A stretch of DNA of 64,000 nt, taken from NCBI RefSeq assembly GCF_002999335.1, contig NW_020312044.1:1-64000 (forward strand), in the 5' to 3' direction. A program made the position numbers and the translations under genes. Of this stretch, positions 24,701 to 34,218 are shown piece after piece (position 1 is the stretch's first letter; every line of letters starts with the position of its first letter). Below the pieces are notes generated by a model. It was not told where the DNA came from and did no database searches. It saw only the letters and a list, made by a program, of their open reading frames with translations. This stretch comes from Cyclospora cayetanensis (Eukaryota > Apicomplexa > Conoidasida > Eucoccidiorida > Eimeriidae).

Positions 24701-25818
24701 GGTTGTATGCCTGGTTGTATGTGTGGTTCTGTGTGTGTGGCCGTCTTCCAGCGTCTCCAACTGTATCCCTGGAAGAAAGGCATCACAGGACGTTAGTTGA
24801 CGCTGAAAAAAGGCGAGCAAGGCCTTGCCAGCCCAGCTCACCTTGAGCGCTCCAATTTGAATCTGGGCGACGGTAGTGGTAACAACCCCACCCACAAGTC
24901 GGCCCATGCTGGTGCAGAGTTGCACCAATCCAAAGGAGAATCCGAGGCTACGACGCCGAGAGGTGTCTGCCAAGATACTCTGGGAAACAGGACCGACACT
25001 CCCTAAGAAGACCCCGTTCAACGCGCGTAGCAAGGCGACCTACGCACAAACACACGCCCCGTACCACACGCTCCACCGTTGATGGAGAGTCTCCGCCACC
25101 CCGCTTGCCCCCTACCCTCTAAGCCCTCATAACAAAGTGCAAATGTCTGCAGCCACACTACCCCTGCGTTGTTTATCGTCGTTTGCAACGATTTCCACTG
25201 TTACACACCGCCCGAAAGCACTCGAATATGCCCAAGTAGGGCCACGATTCCGCGTTGTAGCTAAGAGGCCGCGCATGCAGTGAGTGCCTGAGGGTGTTCA
25301 GCATGTGAAAACGCGTGAGGGTGTGATCTGTCCGTTTTCCCGACCTGCCAGAATTCCGAAACCAATCCGAGGGCGGTGGTGATGAGGCCCCAGGCTGTTG
25401 TCCCAAAGACAAGCAGCCACTTCCTGGAGTGTCTGTCCGCCAAGTAGCCCCAAAGTGGGCAAAAGAGAGAGAGGCATAAAGTTTGGGAGAGCGTAATATA
25501 GCCCAGCAAGGAGGGGTGGAAGCCTAAATCACTCTCTAAGGCTCTGAACGTGGCAGGCAGCAGCTGGTCATCACAGCCGTCCAAAGCAGATGATATATTC
25601 ACCACCACAACTGAGCGTACTTGTAACGAACTGCCACTCTGCTGTCTCTGTTTCTGCAACTCGCTGCGCTTGCTCGCCTTCTCGTCACGCCCTCTCTCTC
25701 CCCTCTGCTTTATAGACCCCCCCTCAGGAGCAGAGTCCGAGGGAGACTCACTGCACAGCTCGTCACTGCCAACCACCTCCCATGTGGGTTTATAGTCAAT
25801 GAAAGGCTCGGACGCCAT
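21727..25818 (-). CDS. Major facilitator superfamily transporter, spinster-like, seven exons
   Basis: Exons in coding order are 25,818-25,345, 25,039-24,842, 24,343-24,116, 23,556-23,361, 22,973-22,777, 22,544-22,319 and 21,980-21,727. Each ends at a GT donor and begins after an AG acceptor. Phases join in frame to give 590 residues, ending SSSPSE. The acidic, Ser-rich N-terminus (residues 1-68) precedes the first membrane span near 70. Loop 2-3 has the MFS motif A, GYLADRHSRK at 124-133. Exon 2 gives RALNGVFLGSVGPVSQ and ILAD, exon 3 starts GWRACFICVGAL, exon 4 has GLVGTIPW, exon 5 has NRPILADVVRPNHKATVFAL, and exon 6 has GAPLVGYLAEHSFGY. These are typical of the spinster/sphingolipid-transporter-like branch. 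The C-terminal tail is hydrophilic and acidic, so cytosolic. It is a membrane carrier; substrate unknown. The frame continues upstream to about 25,953 but has no ATG there. Confidence 0.9.
22005..22140. repeat. AT-rich (ATATAC-type) microsatellite in transporter intron
   Basis: Imperfect alternation of ATAC, ATAT and GCAT steps fills much of the last intron of the transporter gene. Confidence 0.75.
23239..23260. repeat. GCAT tetranucleotide run
   Basis: Just under five perfect copies of the self-complementary unit GCAT, in an intron of the transporter. Confidence 0.85.
23880..24100. repeat. GT-rich low-complexity tract in transporter intron
   Basis: The plus strand is GTGT/TATG-rich over about 220 bases inside the intron between exons 3 and 4. 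On the coding strand it is a CA-rich tract ending near the donor side of the intron. The open frames it creates are artefacts of low complexity. Confidence 0.7.
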
Positions 25819-25953
25819 TGCAAAGCCGCTTCGCCAAAACAACCCGAGTGCAAGTTGTGCTGCCGCCCCTCTCCCCTCTTGCTGGTCGTTGAACCCTAGA
25901 GCTGAGCAAAGCTCTTGAGGGCTGCGGCACTTCTGGTCCTGCTGCTTCTGCAA

Positions 25954-28900
25954 CTGGTTGCTGAAGGTACACCTAACGGAGCTGCGGTGTCTGTTTAGAT
26001 TGCTGCTCTGGGCACTGTTGTTACACCAACTGCCGTTGACGCTGAGATTTCAGTATGGCGAGGCGTGACTACGCTCGGCTTCCTCCAGGCGTGACGCCCC
26101 TTACCTCAACCTTCCTTAGGCACCTTGTCTAGGCAACAAAGAGATAGAAAGTTCAACTGGCACCCTCAATGGAACGAACTGGGGGTATTGTAACTGGGAT
26201 CCTCGGAAATCGAGAGCCTTCCAAGGCACAGAGAAAGGGCCGCCTCTATGCAATTCCAGGGCGTGCGTTCATTTCGGATGTGCGAAAACAGATGAATCAT
26301 CAGGAAAAACAGAGGAAATGACAAGGAAGTTTAGGAGGAAAACCAGCACCTACCCCAGACTAGCCACCGCCGATGGTGGCAGGGCAGCAGCAGCCAGAGT
26401 AACGGGTAGGTGCGTTGTTAACATGAAAAGAGCACTCAGCAAACCCAAAGTAGCTCAAAATTAAGAAACATCAGGAAATGTGGCCTAACAAGAGGCGGCG
26501 TCGCCCCTATGCTCAGCGACACTTTGCGGCTGTACAGAGTCCAGCCCGTCGATGCTTTGATGGATGAAACACTTCCTAGACTTCCAGCAAGCCCCAAAAC
26601 CTGTTTCTGCCAATAACACAGAAAGTGATGCCAGAATGATTGCACATTAGGCCTACTTTAGCCCCAAATTATCCCTTTGACGCCTACAGCCGCCCCCACG
26701 CGGAACGGCTGTTCCGCTTCAGATTGCAGCAGCGCTGAAGTCGGTTTTTGCCCCATGCAGTTAACCCAATAACAGCTAATTACCTCATTGATACTCCGAG
26801 AAAGCATCCAGAAATACCCGACGCTCACTCCTACGCGGTCCTGTATAACCTGCTCTTCTCCCGCGCCAGACTGCTCGAACCAGTATCAATCGTAGGGCAG
26901 CTCCTTTGTTATCCTCCTGTCATCCACAACTAGCCAAGATAAAAATGACACCCAAACTCAGGACATACTGCTACTCTGATTGCGGATGCCAGGGCATCTC
27001 AACTCACCTGCGCTGTGGTCCTACAGAGTCTTAGCCTCCGAGGCAGTGTAACTACTGGCTATAGAGGCTAGAGAGAAAAAGCCCTTGAGAGAGCCAGAAA
27101 AAGAAATAAAATCCCCCAAAATTCTTGAATGGAGGAACGTCGAATCGATGTGCTGCTTAGTTAACGCCACTCCGGTACTGAGCTCTGCGAAAAGGCATAA
27201 AGAAAGCAGTCTGGTAGGTAGGGTTCTAGCTCTCTCAGCGTGACACGTGTCATGTCTCGCATCTCTCGTTATTGGTTGGCTTCTAAGCTTGCGAGCATGC
27301 GCAGCTGAATATTAAACACGTTTTCAGAAGACCGCAAGAGAGCAGCTCTTGGAGGAGCCTGCCACACCAACCATGTGCGCTGCGAAGCGCAATCCTTAGA
27401 AAATATTCAGACACAAGCCTATAGTGACCTGTTCTATCGAACGGAAGAGCTGTATGGATTCTGTGGGCTTGGGTGCCCTTGTGCTTGGCAACAGGAGTGC
27501 TGTAGGGCCTGTGCTGAACTTTCCTCTCGCCTGTGTTTCGCGATAGGGACAATGTTTCATCAGTCCGTAGCGAGTGTACTCTGCAATAACGCTCGTCCAG
27601 ATTCTTTTTTCGCAAATATAAGAGCACGACGGGGTATCTGGACCGCTTCTCCCTTCCATCAGTCGACGCCTGCAAAGTTGCCTCTTCGGATTACAGTCTC
27701 GGTCATTGGAGTATGCAGTAGCTCAGGAATATGTGAGCGCAGGTAAGAGCTCCCCATTTGCTGGCTTACCACACTGCACAGAGCTGCTTTGGGGGCCCAA
27801 GCACCGCATACTAAAGTGGAATCGATGGACTTGCCAGCACCTGGCCCTTCGTCCGCATTTGTGAGCTTGACAGAGCTGATGGAACCGCTTGTGGCTCAAC
27901 AAGGATATACACACACTGGAACTGTGGCCAGAAAAATTCTAACAAAACTTGACAAAGTATAGTGGCAGCACGTTTCCTAGGCTAGTGCATGTCCTGTGCC
28001 ATTTGAGTTGCCCCAAGCTATGCAACCACGTGGCTGCGACTGTAGACAGAGAGCCGATCTTGTCACCGTGCTCACGGATGAAATCAGTATTGAGAGTGTG
28101 GTTTCGCGGCACGCCAGGCGAGCGCTGTACTTGGATTGCATCGTCAAGTGCAATGGTGGCACACTGTGTCTACCGTTCCGCTAGGAAGAGGGCATGTGTT
28201 TGACGTGCTGCTCAATATTGCAGCCGCCCCCCGTACTTTCCTTTACCCCGCAGTGGCTACGGCTGGCAAACGGCTGCGGCACATGCATACAGTAAATATT
28301 TTTTCCGACTTCCAAATGCATGTGGCGTGCACAAGGGGAAGCTGCAGATGCAACCGTTCGATCACAAAAATGATGCTTGTGCGGAGAGTATTTCGGTTAT
28401 ATAGCTGTGCCGTATGACCTTTTTCATGACTTGACGGAAGATAGCCACGCGACACACGCGAGTGCTGATACATACGTGTTACCCACCTCTGCATGATGCA
28501 TCAGGCCACAACGGTATGTGGTGGATGGTGATTTCCTCGTGCGCGTTTGTTTCATAGCTTTTAAGAAGGCAGAACACACTTCAGAGTATTGAAGAGGGCT
28601 CAGCAAATGCGAAGTGGGTTGCCTTTGTGGGCCATCTGCTTGTAGCAATTGACTTGAGCTCACCATAAGCACCACGCCCCCAGAATGCATTTCATCAAGC
28701 TACATTTTTGCAAGTTAAAACACCCATTTGGTATCTTCAGGAGCTTCAGGACGATGTTTGTATGCATCAAAAATGGATTGAAGTCTCTTCATGGCAGTCC
28801 TCGCCTTATGCTTTTCTGGGTCAACGTGTGTGATAGACGCTGTAACTTGTACTACGGTCCATATTTCGCTCACCTTAAACACCTCATACAAACTTTATCT

Positions 28901-30032
28901 GTCATGGGCCCCCTGATAGGCTACTTGCTGCTGAAGCCTCCATCGTGCACCATGCACGCGCTAACGTGTATACAAAGCAAAAATGAAATGCTGCCAACCT
29001 CCTTAGTAATACTACGTTGATTATCTGAGCAAAGAACTTTCTGGTTATTTGGCCTACGCGCGAAGTCCACTACTTTGCAAATACGGATAACCTGTTAGCT
29101 AGCACCTCTATAACCTCGATTCTCGTGTCAAACGTAAGCACTCCTTTGGGAGTGGCTCAAATATTTGTGTGGGTGATGCGCCTTATACAATAGCCGTAAG
29201 CCCAGAAAATGACTGGCCACTGAGCCTAATGAATCTGCCAAAATGGGAGGCAATAGATTCGGTTGCGCGTAGACGGAACCTGGTAGGCTGCTTGTGTTGG
29301 GAAACTTGTTTGATGGTGTTCAATAGACGCGCCTTAAATACGATCATGTAGGTCTCTAGGGAGGCGGGGGGCATCTCTACCGAGCGCGATTCTAAGTTGA
29401 ATCCCTGAACGGTTTTAAATGACAATTGATCGCGGTTGACGCTTGCATGCAGAGGTGTGGCTATTTAGCAAGGCGGAAACATTCTTTATACTTTGTCGTG
29501 TATACCCTTTAGCATCAGCTGTGTTAAACTCTGCACACGCTAGACACACAGCGAGGTATCTGATAAACTTGGATCCACGTGCGATCACCGCAGTACTGTA
29601 TGCTTCGGAACATCTGAAGAGAACGAAATCAGCTGCGAGACGTAGACTGCCTGGTCATGAGACTTCTATTTGTGTTCTGAGTATTTTCCACCCTGAATGA
29701 GACAGAACTTCATCCTTAATGCATCCACCAGTGCTGGTAGACGCACTGTGACATCTTCTGCCATTTCTGAGGTGTCATCACTGTGAATTATGCAGCACGC
29801 TGTCCCAAGATTCGCCACATTATAACGGTAGCTCAGTGTTAGCTGCCCCCGTTGCTCAAGTGGAGCAGTCATAAAAACTGTCGGAGAGAACAACACTCGG
29901 CAAAGATGTGTGGTAGACTGGGAAGTTTGACGGAAAGTGTCATTCATGTTGTAGTGTTGCCAAGCATCCGAAGGCCTCATCGACAGGGCCTAGCAGCCCA
30001 TAATTCAAGAATCTTCATCCAAGGCCACACAG
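25954..30032. other. No recognisable gene
   Basis: Upstream of the transporter, this stretch holds only short frames. Frames of 130 codons (minus, 27,283-27,675) and 123 codons (plus, 27,375-27,746) overlap each other; neither looks like a known protein. A 104-codon ATG frame on the minus strand at 29,666-29,980 lies 52 bases downstream of the hypothetical gene at 30,033-30,716 and might be a further exon of it. An imperfect palindrome lies at about 29,306-29,345. Confidence 0.5.
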
Positions 30033-30716
30033 CTATTTTTGATTCCGGACCAGGCTGACTGAATCGTATGGAGGTTGATATCGTTGCTTCATGACGTCCC
30101 TTAGCAAACCCTGAGGTCGCATGGTCCTTCCCAATTTCTGGAGACGTGGACTGTCCTGTAGTGCTACAGTAGGAGGTGCTTTTGGACCAGGTGGAGCATA
30201 GAATGCCTCATCAAGGGGACGAAGCCTCCAGGCTCGCCCAAACCTTCCATGGTAGAGGATTTTAAAGAAGGCAATGCAACCTACGGAGATGTATGCTCTG
30301 AACGCAAATGCGATGGTCGGGTTGGGTAGAAAGTACCATTTGTCCACAAAGATAGTGGTGTCCTCAGCTTTGAGCGCAGAGCAAAGTGGCTTGCCCGCTG
30401 GGTGTGCACCATGTTCCAGCAAGTAAGCGGGCATGGTAGCAACACAGGAGGATGTTGCACATACATTCATGGTGATTAAAGGCAATTCCCTGCAAGCAGT
30501 GCACCCATCGTGCATGCTGGTTGGTGCAGGGTTGAAAATTAACTTAAGCGAAAGGGGATGTCCTTGTGTTTTGGTGGAACCCGCTGCTACTAACATTAGA
30601 TGAGCTATCTGCCGGTTTATGTGACCTTCAGAGAGATACGCATACGATCGATCAGATAATCCATCCTCTGGTAAGCATTCTTCTACACTGCGTGCAGGTA
30701 GAACAAAGAAACACAT
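30033..30716 (-). CDS. Hypothetical protein, 227 codons
   Basis: An uninterrupted frame starts with ATG at 30,716 and ends TAG at 30,033-30,035. At this base composition a 227-codon frame is unlikely by chance, and it stands alone in a region where most frames are under 110 codons. Residues 134-155 are hydrophobic enough for one membrane span (TIAFAFRAYISVGCIAFFKI), followed by a basic, Pro-rich tail. Cysteines cluster at about 72-91 (DGCTACREL, NVCATSSC). There is no obvious signal peptide. I do not recognise the family. A possible acceptor lies just upstream of the ATG and a 104-codon frame lies downstream, so it may be one exon of a larger gene. Confidence 0.4.
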   Translation of the reverse strand: MCFFVLPARSVEECLPEDGLSDRSYAYLSEGHINRQIAHLMLVAAGSTKTQGHPLSLKLIFNPAPTSMHDGCTACRELPLITMNVCATSSCVATMPAYLLEHGAHPAGKPLCSALKAEDTTIFVDKWYFLPNPTIAFAFRAYISVGCIAFFKILYHGRFGRAWRLRPLDEAFYAPPGPKAPPTVALQDSPRLQKLGRTMRPQGLLRDVMKQRYQPPYDSVSLVRNQK

Positions 30717-32784
30717 TCACTCTCCCTACAGCAAAATCGAATTGTACGAGCCCGCACTGTACGCTGTGGTGGAAGTGTGGATTTCTCAAAGCTACAAGCA
30801 TACGCTGATTCACAGTAACGTATGCTCTTCAGCGTCCCAAATAGAATCCTTCTGCACAAGATTGCATCGAACTTGCTGCTTCGAGCCTCTTTCACTTGTT
30901 TGTGAGCGAAGGGATGCTCTTATAGGATGGGTAGCCATGCCAGGGAACTTCTTTCGCCTCGGGAAGGTTACTCGTGTACACAGCTAGAATTTAGTTCCAG
31001 GTTTACAATTGTACGCTGTGCAGCACCCCTTCATGAGCGTTTCTGGGTCCTGATGTGCTAATAAGCCTCTTTTTGAAGCCCAGGTCAATCGCGATAAAGT
31101 AATTCGAACGCTTACGTGTATGAGTTGTATTTCACAGGATCAGTGCAAATGAGCCAGCGAATCGACCATGTTGTCTTGAAAAGAAGGCTTACAAGCTTTG
31201 AGACCGTAATGGATGAGTCTAGAAAACAGTATACTCTGGATCTCATAATCCTATGTAGCGGAACTTGCTCCGTGCACTACGCAGATACAAACTTGTGCTA
31301 CGGGGGAGCGCGAGCTAAATTCGTACGAAATTGTCCACCAATACTCATGAGTGGCACTGTAACGTGATGCAGCCAGTTTTGCGCCCAACGTTCTTAAGCG
31401 TCCCCTTGCAACTCGTGTTGTGTAAATCCACAGTAGATCCAGCAGGTCTAGGATGGGACCAGGGCAGCCGAGATAGGTACAGCTGAGACTTATGGCCTCT
31501 GCTACAAGGTCTTGAATGCCACAGTCCCTTTCCACACTATCTTTAGGTAAAACGTGTACTTAAGCACCCTTCAGGGAGAGAAATACTTATTAAAAGAACT
31601 GCCCGAGTTCACCTTATCACAGTCATTTGTGGCAGCGGCCCCGTAGTATAAATCTGAAACAGCTTCCTTTCCAATTTCAACGAGACAACGAACACTGCTA
31701 TCTCGGGCGATGAAGCGCGTTTGCTTCAACCTGCCTGAAAGTCGAGAAATTCTTTGACTCATGCAGTAGAAATGCGATCTGGCGTTTCTAGTTTCTTAAC
31801 CACTAATTTGTATCAGACATGGCATTGCACGTCTCTGCAGCTATCACTCTTTCCAGGTTGGCCTTACGCCTACCGAGATATCTAGAGGATGAGAAAAGTG
31901 CAGATGTCTTGTGGCTCGCACGCGAGCTAGATCTTTCCTCTCTAGGAACGCAGGTGAGCATCCAAAGGGACCAACCTTCGCAGGGAACTCCTCCACGCAA
32001 GCACCTGGGGTAAGCATGAGGAAAAATATTTGCTGACACGAACGGCTTCTCCTGCTTTGGCAAGAACCTAAAATATCTTCATCCAGCAAGCCCTGCCAGT
32101 GTTGTGCAACATCGGCAAGCGTCACTGAGGCTTTCTGTAGATGTCGTAACACTCTTCAGGTTCTGCATCATTGTGATAAAAAGTGTCTTCTGACGTGTAG
32201 TCCATTTCTTTTTGGCACGAACTTGCGGAGAAGACTGTTCTGACCTCATATTCCTTGAACTCCACTCACTAAGTGCTTTTACTCAAGTCGAATGTCCCGT
32301 GGATAATGCTCTCGAGAATGCACTAGGTCACCCATAATGCACAAACTTGCACCGGCCACTTTTTGCACACCCCTCCTGGCAGAGCTCGGCACGTTCACGT
32401 ATTGCGGGTCCACGCTTGTCGCCGTTCTCGAGCATCGCCCTTCCATGGGAGCATGAAGCGTCAGCATTGCATTGCAAAGGCCCAGATACCCGCCTGTTCC
32501 CCTGTACATTCCCTCCTTAGCCGGAGAGCACTACGCACAACTTTTTATTATTGGGGGACAGGGTTGAGGGGATAAGGTGGTCGAACCATCATCTCCATTC
32601 TGCAGGCTTCGTGGTAACCCTCCAAACGTACTTGCCTTTGCGGAGACGCATGCTTGTTTCCAGAAATTTTCAGTGCTTCTGTGGTGGTTGGCTGCCAGCT
32701 CAGTTGACACTCGTCGGCTGAACGGATTCGTTTAATTACGTCAGAAAGGACAAGCCCACCGTACTTGTAGCTGTATCTCTGTCA
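30717..32784. other. No recognisable gene
   Basis: Frames here are short, at most about 100 codons, and overlap on both strands. I see no motif, RNA gene or tandem repeat. It contains whatever promoter serves the hypothetical frame to its left and the 3' region of the PAN/apple gene to its right. Confidence 0.55.
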
Positions 32785-34218
32785 CTAACATCTTTTTGGC
32801 CCTGCCATGAAATAGGGGTTGTAACTTTTCTGAGAATCGGAGGTCGGTCCGTGAAACTCGCAAGCATTCTTCGTCGACGTATTGTATGCAAATGTCTCAC
32901 AACTGGAGTTGGCTTGGCACTTCTGTTGGCATAACGTGGCAGTCTCTGCGGGCAAAACTTCAAGCAGCGCTGAGTTGTATTTGACTCCCCTCTGTACACA
33001 ACTTGGAGCATTCAAGGCATAGAGCGGCTCGGCTCCACAGCCACCCTTAAAACCACTCCAAAAGCCTGGTGTACGTTTACCCACAGCAGTTTTTACCTCT
33101 CCAAAGAGATAGCATCCCCGAACACTCATGTGAAAGGTCCACCTCTGGCACTGCGAGTGCACTGAACACTCGTAGCGACAACGAGAAGCGTCTTCTACAG
33201 TCAATGTGGCAACTCTATCAATCATGTACTCAATGTCTTTTAGGAAGCAGCTCGTGTCACAGTACTTAGGCCCAGTTAAGTCTCCAGACTTAAAAAACTT
33301 CAAACTTGATCCTCGAACATTTTTGAGGAAGCATATTTGATCTTTTTGATTGTAGGTGAACCAGTTGCACCTGCTCTCCGAGAGACAGATTTCATTGCAG
33401 GCTTGTACAGTACCAACGCCTCGCTGCATTCGATAATCGTCACCAGTGGCGGAAACATTTTCGACTAGGCAAGACTGTGCATAGTTAGCTGTTTTTTTGC
33501 TCACTGAGCAGCTTCCCCTGAGCCCATTTACTGCGTCAGCGTCGGCTACCGTATTCCCAGCAATCCTATGAGAGAAACATTGTTTATCCGTCCGCTTCCA
33601 TGTGAAGGCGCGGCACTCCGACTCTCCCTCACACATCGCCTGGCAGATATTCGGATTGGGGGCAAACCCCAGCGAAGTTCCATCATTATCGAACTTCTTG
33701 CCTTCCTGAAAGCACCCCGAGTCGCAAGACGGCACAACCAGTGTCGACAGGCCTTCCGAGAGCCACCGCAAGCTTTTCATCAGACTGCAGGTTGACGCGG
33801 ACTCATCATAAGTGGCACCGACGCAATTCCTTGTCTGTGCGCACAGTTCCTGGCAATCATCTGCACTGGAAATACTGGAAAACTTGTCAGACACCTCCGA
33901 CTTCCGCATGTCCACAAGAATGCCCATACCAGCGCATTCGTTTTGGGGTCCAACCTGAACGGCATAAGGCTTGGCCTCGTCCGACAAACTTTCAAATATA
34001 AAAACGAGATCACCGTCAACAGTCCGCATCCCGTGCACATAGCTATAAGATGTTCCCCATTGGGCTTCAATCATGGACTGCGCGTTGAATGATCGAGATC
34101 CATCTAGAGCAAGACGGTTCGGGGCCGTCCGTGCTTCCGTCCTTTCCTGGTTTGAAAGGGCTACGACGATGGCGGCCAGAACCGCTAGTTCCTTGAACTG
34201 CCTCATCGCGGGGGGCAT
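32785..34218 (-). CDS. Secreted five-PAN/apple-domain protein, microneme type
   Basis: A single uninterrupted frame of 477 residues, no intron needed, ends KRC-stop at 32,785. I place the start at ATG 34,218; a second ATG at 34,206 would also work. The first 25 residues have a hydrophobic core (LAVLAAIVVAL) fitting a signal peptide. Five cysteine-rich repeats of about 70 residues follow at roughly 95-165, 169-237, 250-320, 324-394 and 407-477. Each has the PAN/apple spacing, for example CQAMCEGESECRAFTW, CNEICLSESRCNWFTY and CRYECSVHSQCQRWTF. No transmembrane segment or GPI signal follows. In coccidia such proteins are stored in micronemes and bind host-surface glycans or partner adhesins during invasion. 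Eimeria MIC5 and Toxoplasma MIC4 are examples with more domains. This copy is shorter, so it is a relative and not necessarily either of these. Confidence 0.9.
   Translation of the reverse strand: MPPAMRQFKELAVLAAIVVALSNQERTEARTAPNRLALDGSRSFNAQSMIEAQWGTSYSYVHGMRTVDGDLVFIFESLSDEAKPYAVQVGPQNECAGMGILVDMRKSEVSDKFSSISSADDCQELCAQTRNCVGATYDESASTCSLMKSLRWLSEGLSTLVVPSCDSGCFQEGKKFDNDGTSLGFAPNPNICQAMCEGESECRAFTWKRTDKQCFSHRIAGNTVADADAVNGLRGSCSVSKKTANYAQSCLVENVSATGDDYRMQRGVGTVQACNEICLSESRCNWFTYNQKDQICFLKNVRGSSLKFFKSGDLTGPKYCDTSCFLKDIEYMIDRVATLTVEDASRCRYECSVHSQCQRWTFHMSVRGCYLFGEVKTAVGKRTPGFWSGFKGGCGAEPLYALNAPSCVQRGVKYNSALLEVLPAETATLCQQKCQANSSCETFAYNTSTKNACEFHGPTSDSQKSYNPYFMAGPKRC

Noticed and set aside
24740..24775. 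Candidate extra transporter exon reading GYSWRRWKT
   Set aside because: It resembles the GWR motif after loop 4-5, but there is no usable donor after it, and exon 24,343-24,116 carries the true GWRACF motif in phase.
30033..30716. Possible Eimeria surface antigen (SAG/TA4 type)
   Set aside because: It has no signal peptide or GPI signal, and its cysteine spacing does not resemble the SAG fold.
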